Shown: in pieces, positions 1-8,970 of the stretch
Numbering within the stretch: position 1 is the first letter of the stretch
How the letters are laid out: each line of letters opens with the position of its first letter
NCBI RefSeq assembly: GCF_017168235.1
Contig: NZ_JABFAO010000015.1
Span: 88,723 to 152,722, forward strand
Length of the DNA stretch: 64,000 bases
Source: Rhodococcus sp. KRD197
GTDB lineage: Bacteria > Actinomycetota > Actinomycetes > Mycobacteriales > Mycobacteriaceae
Reading direction: 5' to 3'
The notes under the pieces: model-generated
What the model saw: only the letters and a program-made list of their open reading frames with translations
The model's database searches: none
Told to the model about the DNA's origin: nothing
Position numbers and translations under genes: made by a program

Positions 1-99
1 TCAACCTCGTGTGCACACTTGCCGGTGAACACGCTCTTCGACGAAGAACACCGTCAGCTGCCTCGCTGTTCCCGCTCGCTCAGCTCCCTGGTCGCTACA

Positions 100-603
100 G
101 TGACCACCGTGTCCGCTGCGCCCACCCCTGCCATCGCAGCATTGATCCGCGCAGCAGTCCCCCATCACGTACACACCTACGAGCACGATCCGCGGGCCCA
201 GTCCTACGGAACAGAGGCGTCCGAGCTGCTCTCGGATCGGTTGAAGCTCTCCCCCGACCAAATCTTCAAAACGCTCGTGGTGCGGCGGTCCGACGGCACC
301 CTGGCGGTCGCTGTGCTCCCGGTCACGCGGTCGCTTTCGCTCAAGCGGGCGGCGACAGCGCTCGCGACACGCAAGCTCGTCATGGCCGAACGAGTCGAAG
401 CCGAGCGGTCGACGGGGTACGTCTTCGGCGGGATCTCACCGCTCGGTCAGAAGCGGGCGTTGCCCACCGTCGTCGACGACTCCGCCCTTCGGTGGAGCCG
501 CGTGCTGTGCAGCGGTGGCCGACGTGGGCTCGAGGTGGAACTCGATCCCCGCGAACTGGTACGTCTGACTCGCGCGGTGACTGCTCCCGTGGCGGCGCAC
601 TGA
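100..603 (+). CDS. ybaK: YbaK/EbsC-family aminoacyl-tRNA deacylase
   Basis: Predicted trans-acting editing enzyme that hydrolyses mischarged Cys-tRNA(Pro) or a related aminoacyl-tRNA in the cytosol. The 167-residue product matches the usual YbaK length. It keeps the family pattern of an N-terminal helical segment, a conserved 'FKTLVVR' strand near residues 60-67, a basic '[14 protein letters not shown]' segment and a '[21 protein letters not shown]' core. I chose GTG 100 over the upstream TTG at 19 because residues before it are low-complexity and not family-like; GTG 109 is also possible. It precedes aroA by 23 bp on the same strand and probably shares its transcript. The family call is firm; the exact tRNA substrate is inferred. 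Confidence 0.85.
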   Translation: MTTVSAAPTPAIAALIRAAVPHHVHTYEHDPRAQSYGTEASELLSDRLKLSPDQIFKTLVVRRSDGTLAVAVLPVTRSLSLKRAATALATRKLVMAERVEAERSTGYVFGGISPLGQKRALPTVVDDSALRWSRVLCSGGRRGLEVELDPRELVRLTRAVTAPVAAH

Positions 604-626
604 GCACGATGCGCAAAGATGGACGG

Positions 627-1928
627 GTGACTACCTGGACCGCGCCGTCGACCTCCGCACCCGTCCACGCGACGGTCGCCCTCCCCGGGTCGAAATCCAT
701 CACCAATCGCGCTCTGATCATTTCGGCTCTGGCGAGTGGCGAATCGACCATCTCCGGCGCACTTCGCAGCCGCGACACCGACCTGATGATTTCGGCTCTT
801 CGGCAGATCGGTGTGCGCATCGATATCGACTCGGTCGATCCGACGATGCTGAAGGTGACCAGCGCCCCATTGCACGGCGGCTCCATCGACTGCGGGCTGG
901 CCGGAACGGTCATGAGATTCGTTCCCCCGTTGGCCACCCTGGCGGCGGGCACGGTCTCTTTCGACGGGGACGAACAGGCCCGAACCCGCCCCCTGGACAC
1001 GATCCTCGGTGCACTGCGATCACTCGGTGCACAGGTCTCCGGAGACGCCCTCCCGTTCACGGTTACCGGCGCAGGCCGGCTCAGAGGTGGGGAAGTCGAC
1101 ATCGACGCCTCGGGATCCTCGCAGTTCGTATCGGGTCTGATGTTGTCGGCGGCCGCCTTCGACGACGGCATCACCGTCCACCACATCGGCAAACCGGTCC
1201 CGTCGATGCCGCACATAGAGATGACCGTCGAGATGTTGCGACGCGCCGGTGTTCGGGTCGAGACTCCAGGAGACAGCGGTGACGCAGATACCTGGCGCGT
1301 CCGGCCCGGCCAGGTGAATGCCGTGAACTGGGCCATCGAACCGGACCTGTCCAACGCCACACCGTTTCTCGCAGCAGCTGCTGTGACGCGCGGCGAGGTC
1401 CGTGTTCCCAACTGGCCTTCTTCGACGACCCAGCCGGGCGACGCGATCCGCGACATCCTCGGGTCGATGGGCGCCGATGTCACCGTGCGCGACGGCACCC
1501 TCCTCGTCCGAGGTCCCGGCTCTCTGCACGGCATCGACATCGATCTTCACGAGGTCGGCGAATTGACCCCGACAGTTACCGCGCTCGCCGCGCTGGCCGA
1601 TGGGCCGTCCCATCTCCGAGGCATCGCACACCTTCGCGGACACGAGACCGACCGACTCGCCGCGCTCGCAACCGAGATCAACAGACTGGGCGGGTCGGCG
1701 ACGGAGACGGAGGACGGCTTGCGCATCGAGCCGGCACCGCTGCACGGTGGGCTGTGGCACGCTTACGCCGATCATCGGATGGCGACGGCCGGCGCCATCC
1801 TCGGACTGGTCGTTCCCGGCGTGGAGGTCGACGACATCGGCACGACGTCGAAGACGCTGCCCGGATTCGAGTCGATGTGGGCGGACATGCTCGCGGGTAC
1901 GCCTGCGCGGGAAGGGATGTCGTCCTGA
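627..1928 (+). CDS. aroA: 3-phosphoshikimate 1-carboxyvinyltransferase (EPSP synthase)
   Basis: Transfers the enolpyruvyl group of PEP to shikimate-3-phosphate, the sixth step of the chorismate pathway. The 433-residue product has the N-terminal shikimate-3-phosphate binding motif [10 protein letters not shown] (Lys23), the [16 protein letters not shown] segment for PEP binding, [12 protein letters not shown] in the second domain, and the C-terminal [13 protein letters not shown] and [14 protein letters not shown] motifs. The two-domain inside-out barrel is therefore complete. GTG 627 was chosen; an in-frame ATG lies at 609. The gene sits between ybaK and rsgA on the same strand, the same aroA-rsgA adjacency as in mycobacteria. 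Confidence 0.96.
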   Translation: MTTWTAPSTSAPVHATVALPGSKSITNRALIISALASGESTISGALRSRDTDLMISALRQIGVRIDIDSVDPTMLKVTSAPLHGGSIDCGLAGTVMRFVPPLATLAAGTVSFDGDEQARTRPLDTILGALRSLGAQVSGDALPFTVTGAGRLRGGEVDIDASGSSQFVSGLMLSAAAFDDGITVHHIGKPVPSMPHIEMTVEMLRRAGVRVETPGDSGDADTWRVRPGQVNAVNWAIEPDLSNATPFLAAAAVTRGEVRVPNWPSSTTQPGDAIRDILGSMGADVTVRDGTLLVRGPGSLHGIDIDLHEVGELTPTVTALAALADGPSHLRGIAHLRGHETDRLAALATEINRLGGSATETEDGLRIEPAPLHGGLWHAYADHRMATAGAILGLVVPGVEVDDIGTTSKTLPGFESMWADMLAGTPAREGMSS

Positions 1929-1954
1929 TCAATCGCCGCTACGACGAATCGGAC

Positions 1955-2914
1955 GTGCGGGTACGTCCGGGGAAAAGCACGCGTCCGCGCACGAAGACGC
2001 GGCCGGAACACGCCGACGCGGAATCGGCAATGGTGGTTTCGGTCGATCGGGGACGCTGGGGTTGCGTCCTCGGTGGTGACCCGAGCCGCGGTATCGTCGC
2101 GATGCGGGCTCGGGAACTGGGGCGCACTCCCATCGTCGTCGGGGACGACGTCGACATCGTTGGCGATTTGTCCGGCAAAGTCGACACCCTCGCGCGCATC
2201 GTAAGGGTGGCAGAGCGCCGCACCGTACTGCGGCGCACGGCCGACGACACCGATCCCTACGAACGGGTCGTCGTTGCCAACGCCGAGCAGTTGTTGGTGG
2301 TCGCCGCGCTGGCAGACCCACCGCCGCGCACCGGGTTCGTCGAACGCGCCCTGGTCGCCGCGTACGTAGGCGGGCTCGAGCCCATCCTGTGCCTGACGAA
2401 GAGCGACCTGGCCGACCCTGCCGAGTTCACCGCCGCCTTCGCCGATCTCGATGTGCCCGTGATCCTCGCCGGGCAGAGCGAGGATCTGACCGAACTGACA
2501 GCCACTCTGAACAACAAGCTCACCGCGCTGATCGGCCACTCGGGCGTCGGAAAGTCGACGTTGGTAAACAGGCTGGTCCCCGACGCTCACAGGGCGACAG
2601 GGGTCGTCTCAGGCGTCGGCAAAGGTCGACACACCTCGACGCAGTCGGTGGCGTTGCCGCTGCCGGGCGGCGGATGGGTGGTCGATACACCGGGGATCCG
2701 CTCGTTCGGGCTTGCCCACATCTCGCCGGAAAACGTTGTCGCTGCGTTCTCGGACCTCGCCGAGGCGATCTCGAACTGTCCGCGTGGTTGCACGCATCTC
2801 GGACCACCTGCAGATCCGGAATGCGCTCTCGACGGGCTGACGGGAGACGCAGCTCGCCGCGTCAGCGCAGTACGACTGCTGCTCGAAGCCGTACGCACGA
2901 ACGACGCCTGGTAG
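1955..2914 (+). CDS. rsgA: Ribosome small subunit-dependent GTPase A
   Basis: Circularly permuted GTPase that acts in late 30S subunit maturation. An N-terminal OB-fold region is followed by the permuted G domain: 'LTKSDL' (G4), P-loop GHSGVGKST (G1), DTPG (G3). A C-terminal zinc site follows, with Cys residues in CPRGC...H...PADPEC. Length from GTG 1955 is 319 residues. The start is uncertain. The reading frame stays open upstream through 'INRRYDESD', which resembles the N-terminus of mycobacterial RsgA, yet no ATG, GTG or TTG precedes it before the frame enters aroA. CTG 1925, with GAAGGG eight bases before it, could be the true start and would overlap the aroA stop. The gene ends inside a strong hairpin. 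Confidence 0.93.
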   Translation: MRVRPGKSTRPRTKTRPEHADAESAMVVSVDRGRWGCVLGGDPSRGIVAMRARELGRTPIVVGDDVDIVGDLSGKVDTLARIVRVAERRTVLRRTADDTDPYERVVVANAEQLLVVAALADPPPRTGFVERALVAAYVGGLEPILCLTKSDLADPAEFTAAFADLDVPVILAGQSEDLTELTATLNNKLTALIGHSGVGKSTLVNRLVPDAHRATGVVSGVGKGRHTSTQSVALPLPGGGWVVDTPGIRSFGLAHISPENVVAAFSDLAEAISNCPRGCTHLGPPADPECALDGLTGDAARRVSAVRLLLEAVRTNDAW

Positions 2915-2936
2915 TCGTCGCTACCAGGCGTCGTTC
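2899..2936. terminator. Bidirectional hairpin terminator between rsgA and the desaturase
   Basis: A perfect 16-bp inverted repeat: GAACGACGCCTGGTAG at 2899-2914, a six-base loop, and its exact complement at 2921-2936. It includes the last codons and stop of rsgA and lies 22 bp from the stop of the converging desaturase gene at 2959. No U-tract follows on either strand, as is common in high-GC actinobacteria. Confidence 0.8.
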
Positions 2937-2958
2937 ATCTTGCTGTACGGCTCTATTG

Positions 2959-4212
2959 CTATGCGGCTCTCTTTGCGATGAGTCCGCGTAGGCCCTTCTT
3001 CTTCTTCGATTCCGCGATGGCAGTACGAAGGCCGCGGCGTTTTCCGGTCTCGGGATCGACGGTCAGGAATCCGGCTGTGCCGCCCGCGAACTTACGTTCG
3101 GACGCCGTTTCAGGGGCGTCGTCGGCCGTGGCTCGTAGGTACTTGTTGGGCAGCGAAAGCTTGGCTATGGTCCGCCACGACAGTAGGTACTGCTTTCCGA
3201 TCGACCCGGTCGTGTACGGCAGGTCGTACTTCTCGGCAAGTTCGAGCACACGCACCTTGATCTCCCGCAAGCGATTGCTGGGAAGATCGGGGAAGAGATG
3301 ATGTTCGATCTGGTAGCAGAGATTGCCGCTCATGAACTCCATGACCGGCCCAGCCTCGAAATTCGCACTGCCGAGCATCTGTCGCAGATACCACTGGCCC
3401 TGAGTCTCGCCCTCCATGTCGGCCTTGGTGAACTTCTCTGCGCCGTCCGGGAAGTGGCCGCAGAAGATCACGGTGTTCGTCCAGACGTTGCGGATCATGT
3501 TGGCCACGATGTTGGCGGTGAGGGTGCTCTTCCACGCGGGTCCGGTCAGCGCCGGGTACATCACGTAGTCCTTGGCGATCTGCTTGCCGATCTTCTCGAG
3601 CACCTCGCGACGCTTGCGTTCGAATTCCTCGCGCGGGATCCGCCCCTTGGCTACCTTGCCGAGTTCCAAATGCTGTGCAGCGACGCCGTATTCGAAGAAC
3701 AGCTGCAACAGCAGGTTGTACACGGGGTTGCCCAGATTGAACGGCTTCCAGCGCTGATCGCGGGTGACGCGCAGCAGTCCGTAGCCCACATCGTCGTCCA
3801 TCCCGAGCACGTTGGTGTACTTGTGGTGGATGTAGTTGTGGGTCTGCTTCCAGTGTGCCGACGGGCCCGTGTTGTCCCACTCCCACGACGTGGAATGCAC
3901 CTCGGGGTCGTTCATCCAGTCCCACTGCCCGTGCATCACGTTGTGCCCGAGTTCCATGTTCTCGATGATTTTCGCCGCACCGAGCATGCCGGTGCCGAGC
4001 AGCCAAGCCGGGCGTCTACGGCTGGCGAAGAGAACGGCGCGACCGCCGATCTCGAGCGAGCGCTGCAGACGGATGGTGTTGCGGATGTACCTGGCATCGC
4101 GCTCGCCGCGCGAGGACTCGATGTCGCGGCGGATGGCATCGAGCTCGACGCCGAGCGCTTCGACGTCGGCGTCGGTGAGATGCGCGTATTCTTTGATGTC
4201 CGAAATCGCCAT
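2959..4212 (-). CDS. DesA3-type membrane fatty acyl-CoA desaturase (copy 1)
   Basis: Predicted stearoyl-CoA-type delta-9 desaturase making oleoyl chains for membrane lipids and triacylglycerol. The 417-residue product carries the three histidine boxes of di-iron membrane desaturases: HNVMH at residues 90-94, HNYIHH at 125-130, and QIEHH in the C-terminal third. Hydrophobic segments lie around them. The start at 4212 (MAISDIKEY) was chosen because GGGAGGG lies about 9 bases upstream; a longer frame to 4257 adds unlike residues. It lies downstream of a close paralogue on the same strand and next to the matching reductase, as with M. tuberculosis desA3-Rv3230c. A palindromic candidate operator lies 66 bp upstream of the start codon. 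Confidence 0.93.
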   Translation of the reverse strand: MAISDIKEYAHLTDADVEALGVELDAIRRDIESSRGERDARYIRNTIRLQRSLEIGGRAVLFASRRRPAWLLGTGMLGAAKIIENMELGHNVMHGQWDWMNDPEVHSTSWEWDNTGPSAHWKQTHNYIHHKYTNVLGMDDDVGYGLLRVTRDQRWKPFNLGNPVYNLLLQLFFEYGVAAQHLELGKVAKGRIPREEFERKRREVLEKIGKQIAKDYVMYPALTGPAWKSTLTANIVANMIRNVWTNTVIFCGHFPDGAEKFTKADMEGETQGQWYLRQMLGSANFEAGPVMEFMSGNLCYQIEHHLFPDLPSNRLREIKVRVLELAEKYDLPYTTGSIGKQYLLSWRTIAKLSLPNKYLRATADDAPETASERKFAGGTAGFLTVDPETGKRRGLRTAIAESKKKKGLRGLIAKRAA

Positions 4213-4278
4213 GGGTTGAAGCCCTCCCGGCAGTCGTCGGTGATGCACTTGGTGCACGTTCGTCCACCACCGTACCGC

Positions 4279-4298
4279 AACCTACGGTTGCGTAGGTT
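4279..4298. promoter_or_regulatory. Palindromic candidate operator upstream of desaturase copy 1
   Basis: AACCTACGGTTGCGTAGGTT is a perfect inverted repeat with 7-bp arms and a 6-bp spacer. Its edge overlaps the TAA stop of the upstream desaturase gene (4297-4299). A further half-site TGCGTAGGT follows near 4304-4312. A related sequence lies upstream of the partner reductase at 6941-6960. This looks like a binding site for a dimeric repressor, perhaps TetR-type, acting on the desaturase system. The regulator itself is not in the window. Confidence 0.6.
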
Positions 4299-5619
4299 AC
4301 GACTGCGTAGGTGTGACTGACCTCACCCTATTGCGCTGAGCTTGCCGCATCAACTTGGCCTGCCGCTTGGCTTCCTTCTTCGCATTCCGAAGCGAGACCC
4401 GCGCCTCTGCGATCGCCGACCGCAATCCCCGTCGCTTACCCGTCAACGGGTCGATCCGTAGCGCATGCACGGTGGAGGCTTCACCCGAGCGGAAACGGCG
4501 TTCCGAACTGGTCTCGGGAGCGTTGTCCGATGTCGCGCGCAGCCATTGATCGGGTAGCGAGAGTTTGTGAATGGTGCGCAGCGCCAGCAGGTACTGCTTG
4601 CCTAGCGACCCCGTCGTGTAGGGGAGGTCGTACTTCTCACACAACGCATGCACGCGCTCCGATATCTCCTGATAGCGGTTGCTGGGCAGGTCCGGGAACA
4701 TGTGGTGCTCGATCTGATAGCACAGGTTTCCACTCATGAAGGCCATGACCTTGCCGGCATCGAAGTTCGCGCTACCGAGCATTTGCCGCAGGTACCACTC
4801 GGCCCGCGTCTCCTTCTCGAACTGGCCCATCGTGAACTTCTCGGCGCCATCCGGGAAGTGGCCACAGAAGATCACGGCGTACGCCCACAGATTCCGGACG
4901 AGGTTCGCAGTAGCGTTCGCCGTCATCGTGCTCTTCCACGCCGGCCCGCTCAAAGCCGGGAACAACACGAAGTCCTTGCCCACCTGCCGCGCAATCTTTC
5001 GCCCAAAAGCGAGGTGCGCCGGGGACTTCCAGATCCGCTTCTTGTCTCCACCGTCGAGTCGCTTCTGCGCATCGAGATCGTGTAGCGCGATGCCCCACTC
5101 GAATGTCGTAGCGAGCACCACGTTGGCGAGCGGCTGCAGCAGGTTGATCGGTTTCCACGGCTCGTCGCGGGTCATCCTCAGGATGCCGAAGCCGATGTCG
5201 TGGTCCATACCGACGATGTTGGTGTACGTGTGATGCGAGTAGTTGTGCGCGCGCTTCCACTGCTCGGACGGACCGGTCTGGTCCCATTCCCAAGACACGG
5301 AGTGGATCTCGGGATCGTTCATCCAGTCCCACTGACCGTGCATGACGTTGTGCCCGAGTTCCATGTTCTCGATGATCTTGGACACACTCAACATTGCCGT
5401 GCCGATCAACCACGCCGGGCGATACTTGCTGCCCAGCAACACCGCTCGTCCCCCGAGCTCCAAGCTCCGCTGGAGCCGGATGGTACGGCGAATATATGCG
5501 GCATCCTTCTCGCCGCGTGAATCCTCTATGTCGCGGCGTACCGCGTCGAGTTCGCGTCCGAAGGATTCCAGGTCTTCTTCGGTGAGGTGTGCGAACTCCT
5601 TGATGTCCGTGATGGCCAT
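4297..5619 (-). CDS. DesA3-type membrane fatty acyl-CoA desaturase (copy 2)
   Basis: Tandem paralogue of the preceding desaturase, with the same predicted acyl-CoA desaturation chemistry. The 440 residues include HNVMH and HNYSHH boxes in the N-terminal half and QIEHH in the C-terminal third, and the N-terminus MAITDIKEFAHLTEEDL is almost superimposable on copy 1. The C-terminus is longer and very basic (many Lys/Arg after residue 400). ATG 5619 has GGAGG five to six bases upstream. The 84-bp gap to copy 1 holds that gene's candidate operator, so the two may be separately regulated. Sequence alone cannot separate their chain-length or positional specificity. Confidence 0.92.
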   Translation of the reverse strand: MAITDIKEFAHLTEEDLESFGRELDAVRRDIEDSRGEKDAAYIRRTIRLQRSLELGGRAVLLGSKYRPAWLIGTAMLSVSKIIENMELGHNVMHGQWDWMNDPEIHSVSWEWDQTGPSEQWKRAHNYSHHTYTNIVGMDHDIGFGILRMTRDEPWKPINLLQPLANVVLATTFEWGIALHDLDAQKRLDGGDKKRIWKSPAHLAFGRKIARQVGKDFVLFPALSGPAWKSTMTANATANLVRNLWAYAVIFCGHFPDGAEKFTMGQFEKETRAEWYLRQMLGSANFDAGKVMAFMSGNLCYQIEHHMFPDLPSNRYQEISERVHALCEKYDLPYTTGSLGKQYLLALRTIHKLSLPDQWLRATSDNAPETSSERRFRSGEASTVHALRIDPLTGKRRGLRSAIAEARVSLRNAKKEAKRQAKLMRQAQRNRVRSVTPTQS

Positions 5620-5649
5620 CGTGGTCCTCCAGAATTAAGGGGCGTTTCT

Positions 5650-5664
5650 CGAACGATACGTTCG
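5650..5664. promoter_or_regulatory. Short inverted repeat upstream of desaturase copy 2
   Basis: CGAACGATACGTTCG has perfect 6-bp arms around ATA and sits 30 bp upstream of the copy 2 start codon, within the likely promoter. It differs from the AACCTAC-type palindrome found at copy 1 and the reductase. It could be an operator or chance; evidence is positional only. Confidence 0.35.
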
Positions 5665-5747
5665 CGTTATGACGCCGTTATCAGCGTAACCGAGTTTGCT
5701 GTGAAAGCCGTGTGTGCTCGTTCACCGACGACACCGGACCTACTCCG

Positions 5748-6875
5748 TCAGAGCTCGAGGGTGCAATCACCGGCAGCGGCGGAGATGCAGGTCTGAACGC
5801 GCTCGCCTTCACCGTGTTCCTTGCCGGATCGAAGATCGATCACGTGGCCCGCTGTCAGCGGAACCACACACGTCTGGCAGATTCCCATGCGGCATCCGAA
5901 CGGCATTTGGACACCGAGGTTTTCACCGGCTTCGAGCAAAGTGGTGGCACCGTCCACGTTTGCGGAACGATCGGATTTCGAGAAAGTCACCGTGCCACCT
6001 TTGCCGGAAGTGTCGGCGCGGGCGATCTCGAACCGTTCGAGGTGAAGCTTGTCCTCGATGCCCTCGTGCTTCCACGTCCGCTCGATGTCCTCGAGAAGCG
6101 CGGCCGGCCCGCACGCCCAGGTCTGACGAGTCCTCCAGTCCGGATACATCTCGTCGAGAGAGGCCAGCGCGAATTTGCCATCGGATCTGGTCAGCTGAAT
6201 GTGCGAGGTGAACTGGGGATGACTCGACGCAAGAGCGCTGAGTTCGTCGCCGAACATCACTTCGTCCTCTGTCGGAGCGGAATGAATGTGCACCGTGTCC
6301 GGCATGTCACCGTGACGGTCCAGGGTACGCAGCATCGACATGATGGGCGTGATTCCGCTACCGGCAGTGACGAACAAAATCTTGTTCGGTGGGGGCGTCG
6401 GCAGGGCGAAGTTTCCCTTGGGCGCAGCGAGGCGCACGATGGTTCCGTGCGGAACGCCGCCGACGAGGTGGCTGGAAAGAAAACCCTCTGGCATTGCCTT
6501 GACCGTGATCGAGATCAACTTCTCGTCCCAGTTGGGCGGCGAGGTCAACGAGTACGAACGCCAATGCCAGCGGCCGCCGATGTGAAGGCCGATGCCGATG
6601 TACTGGCCGGGCTGGTAATCGAAGTTGAATCCCCATCCGGGCTGGATGACCAGCGTCACCGCTGTCGCAGTCTCCTTCTTGACTCCCACGACTCGGCCTC
6701 GCAGTTCACGGGCCGACCAGAGCGGATTGGCAAGATGGAGGTAGTCATCGGGAAGCAGCGGAGTGGTGATGCGAGTGAAGGCACCACGAAGCAGGTTGAG
6801 CTTGGGCCGCTTCGGCGCGGAAACACCCGCGGCCGGGGCCTCCAACCACTTCTTGAGATCCATCCGGTATTTCAT
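5748..6875 (-). CDS. Ferredoxin reductase-type electron donor for the desaturase (Rv3230c-like)
   Basis: Three-domain oxidoreductase passing electrons from NAD(P)H through FAD to a plant-type [2Fe-2S] cluster and then to DesA3-type desaturases. The 375 residues show an FAD-binding RSYSLTS motif, the nucleotide-binding [10 protein letters not shown] segment, and a C-terminal ferredoxin domain with cluster cysteines in CRMGICQTC plus a distal Cys in 'VQTCISA'. M. tuberculosis Rv3230c is the known partner of DesA3, and the adjacent placement here supports the same role for both desaturases. ATG 6875 is used, with ATG 6863 ([10 protein letters not shown]) as an alternative. A candidate operator lies 66-85 bp upstream of the start. 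Confidence 0.93.
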   Translation of the reverse strand: MKYRMDLKKWLEAPAAGVSAPKRPKLNLLRGAFTRITTPLLPDDYLHLANPLWSARELRGRVVGVKKETATAVTLVIQPGWGFNFDYQPGQYIGIGLHIGGRWHWRSYSLTSPPNWDEKLISITVKAMPEGFLSSHLVGGVPHGTIVRLAAPKGNFALPTPPPNKILFVTAGSGITPIMSMLRTLDRHGDMPDTVHIHSAPTEDEVMFGDELSALASSHPQFTSHIQLTRSDGKFALASLDEMYPDWRTRQTWACGPAALLEDIERTWKHEGIEDKLHLERFEIARADTSGKGGTVTFSKSDRSANVDGATTLLEAGENLGVQMPFGCRMGICQTCVVPLTAGHVIDLRSGKEHGEGERVQTCISAAAGDCTLEL

Positions 6876-6940
6876 CCCCTCGCTCGATACACTTGTCCGA
6901 ACTCCTCGCAGGACGCCTCATGTCGAACGCCCCCTGCCAG

Positions 6941-6960
6941 GTTACGCTACCGTAGGTTAC
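6941..6960. promoter_or_regulatory. Candidate operator upstream of the desaturase reductase
   Basis: GTTACGCTACCGTAGGTTAC shares the half CGTAGGTTAC and an imperfect dyad with the palindrome at 4279-4298. It lies upstream of the reductase and just past the stop of the next gene on the same strand. The pair suggests joint control of desaturase and reductase. Binding protein unknown. Confidence 0.5.
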
Positions 6961-6977
6961 CGGGAAGTTGGCTGCAG

Positions 6978-7499
6978 TCAGAGAAATTCCAGCAGAAACT
7001 GTAGTTCCTGCGTCGCATACCAGGCGAGAGTGTGATCTTCAGCGTCTCCCAGCACGAACTCGGCGTCCGCGTCACCCATGTCCGCCGCATCGATGATCGA
7101 TACCGCCTTCTCGACCGCGGGCTCGGCCGCCTCGAGGTCGACGTGCACGGACGCAACCTGATCCATTCGCAAGGGTTCCTTCAGCCGCACCACGGAGTCG
7201 TCCAGGTCCGGCCGCAACGTCGGATCGTCGACATCCGCAGCGATCACGGCCCGACGGAACACAGCATCGCCGCGATCCTCGCCATCCTCATGATCGTCGA
7301 GGGCCGCAGCAACGAGACGCAGCGACGCCCTCGCCGCCTCGTTCATCGCCACCTCAGCCAGTTCTTCATCGTCGCCGGACGAATAAGCCTCACGGAGCGT
7401 CGGCGTCACCGAGAAGGCAGTGCGACTGACCGGATGGAACTCTCCGTCGGCAACCAAGGTGCGCAGCATGGCAACCGTTGCCGGGACATAGACCCTCAC
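6978..7499 (-). CDS. Conserved actinobacterial protein (Rv3231c-like, DUF6912 type)
   Basis: A 173-residue soluble protein with no recognised catalytic motif. It begins MRVYVPATVAMLRTLV and is rich in Asp/Glu and Ala, with no signal peptide or membrane segment. Size and position match Rv3231c next to the desA3-Rv3230c block, so it is probably the same family, for which I know no function. GTG 7499 is the start. It follows the wax-ester-synthase-like gene by 7 bp on the same strand and is very likely cotranscribed with it. Confidence 0.75.
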   Translation of the reverse strand: MRVYVPATVAMLRTLVADGEFHPVSRTAFSVTPTLREAYSSGDDEELAEVAMNEAARASLRLVAAALDDHEDGEDRGDAVFRRAVIAADVDDPTLRPDLDDSVVRLKEPLRMDQVASVHVDLEAAEPAVEKAVSIIDAADMGDADAEFVLGDAEDHTLAWYATQELQFLLEFL

Positions 7500-7506
7500 G
7501 CGGACC

Positions 7507-8970
7507 TCACACTCTCGATTCGTTGCTGGCGTCGATCAGTTCCTCCAGCGCTTCGAACAGCAATGCCGTGATCACGTCGACGTCCGGCATCGCACCGCGA
7601 TCGGCATTGAGACCGAAACACACGAAGCCGTCGTACGAGGTCAGTCCGATACTCAAGGCCTGATTCTCGAACAACGGCGAAACCGGAAACATCTCCAACA
7701 TACGGGCACCGCCGACGTACAGCGGAAACTGAGGACCCGGCGCGTTGGTGATGATCAAGTTGAACAGACGCTGCGAGAGCCGGCTGCCGGCGCGGGCCCC
7801 CATCGCGTGCAGACTCGCCGGAGCAAAACCAGAGATCGTCATCAGCGTCTGCGCGGTGACGCCCGGAGACTGCTTTGCGTGAGCCTCGGTCGCGTGAGCG
7901 ATGTGCGACAGTCGCACCACGGCGTTGGGCTCGCCGACCGGCAGGTCCACCAGGAAGGATGAGACCTCGCTGCGCAGCTGCGCATCCGTTGGCTCCCCCT
8001 CGTGGTCGCCACTCAGCCGATCTGCGTACTGGTCGTAGCCTGCACCCTCGTCCGAGACGTACACGGACATCGGAACCATCGCTCGCACCGTCGATGATGC
8101 CGTCACCGGTTCGCCTCGGGAGAGCAGCCAGTTCCGCAGCGCTCCAGTGACCACGGCGAGAACGACGTCGTTGATCGAGCACCCGAACCGGGTGTGGATC
8201 CGCCGATAGTCCGACAATTCTGTCTTCGCAACCGCGAAGCGTCGGTTGCGGGAGATCGGTGCGTTCAACGGACTCGAGGGCGCAACCTGCGCTGCGGTGC
8301 GAACCAGCGAGAACACCTTGCCCGACGCCGCCAGCACGCCACCTGCCACGCCCGCGAGACCGGCTGCGGCACCGCGGAGGACCTCGACGCTCTCGTTCGG
8401 CGACGCAATCAACTCGGTGATCGCGTCGAGGACCAGCGCGGATTCCTTCGGCTCCCGAGCCGGCATCCACAACTCCTCCGCCATGGCGACCGGGCTCTTG
8501 CTCGCGTCGAGAATCACCTGGCCGATTTCGAGAGCCTTCTCCCCGTCCACCAGCGCGGAATGCGACTTGGTGAAGATCGCAAACCGGTTCTTCGTCAAAC
8601 CCTCGACCAGATACATCTCCCACAGGGGCCGCGACCGATCGAGGGGCCTCGACGTCAGCCTGGCGACCAGGTCGTGCAGCTGCTCGTCCGTACCCGGCTT
8701 CGGAAGGGCAGATCGACGGATGTGGTAGGTGATATCGAAATCGCTGTCGTCCACCCACACTGGGCGAGCCAGGCCGAATGCCACTTCGCGGACTTTCTGC
8801 CGGTAGCGCGGCACCAGGACCAACCGCTGCTCGACAAGCGAAAGCAACTTCTCGTAGCTGAAGCCGCTGCGTGGAGTCCGGAACACAGCGAGCGAACCGA
8901 GGTGCATGGGTGTACTGCTCGCCTCGAGATAGTAGAACGACGCGTCCTGCGTTGTCAGCCTGTTCGCCAT
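7507..8970 (-). CDS. Wax ester synthase / diacylglycerol acyltransferase (WS/DGAT) family protein
   Basis: Predicted acyl-CoA-dependent O-acyltransferase making triacylglycerol or wax ester, the storage lipids typical of rhodococci. The 487-residue product has WS/DGAT family features: N-terminal 'LTTQDASFYYLE...PMHLG', 'RPLWEMYLVEGL' near residue 114, the active-site region HSALVDG at 137-143, and a C-terminal 'TNAPGPQFPLYVGGA' followed by 'LSIGLTSYDG'. The usual HHxxxDG motif here has Ser138 in place of the second, normally catalytic, His. Start ATG 8970 begins the family-like sequence. The position corresponds to Rv3233c/Rv3234c (tgs3) in M. tuberculosis. Its link to the adjacent desaturases makes a lipid-storage role plausible. 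Confidence 0.9.
   Translation of the reverse strand: MANRLTTQDASFYYLEASSTPMHLGSLAVFRTPRSGFSYEKLLSLVEQRLVLVPRYRQKVREVAFGLARPVWVDDSDFDITYHIRRSALPKPGTDEQLHDLVARLTSRPLDRSRPLWEMYLVEGLTKNRFAIFTKSHSALVDGEKALEIGQVILDASKSPVAMAEELWMPAREPKESALVLDAITELIASPNESVEVLRGAAAGLAGVAGGVLAASGKVFSLVRTAAQVAPSSPLNAPISRNRRFAVAKTELSDYRRIHTRFGCSINDVVLAVVTGALRNWLLSRGEPVTASSTVRAMVPMSVYVSDEGAGYDQYADRLSGDHEGEPTDAQLRSEVSSFLVDLPVGEPNAVVRLSHIAHATEAHAKQSPGVTAQTLMTISGFAPASLHAMGARAGSRLSQRLFNLIITNAPGPQFPLYVGGARMLEMFPVSPLFENQALSIGLTSYDGFVCFGLNADRGAMPDVDVITALLFEALEELIDASNESRV

Noticed and set aside
1..261. 86-codon minus-strand frame at the left edge
   Set aside because: It overlaps the YbaK-type gene antisense and has no family features. 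The window edge prevents any statement about the gene beyond.
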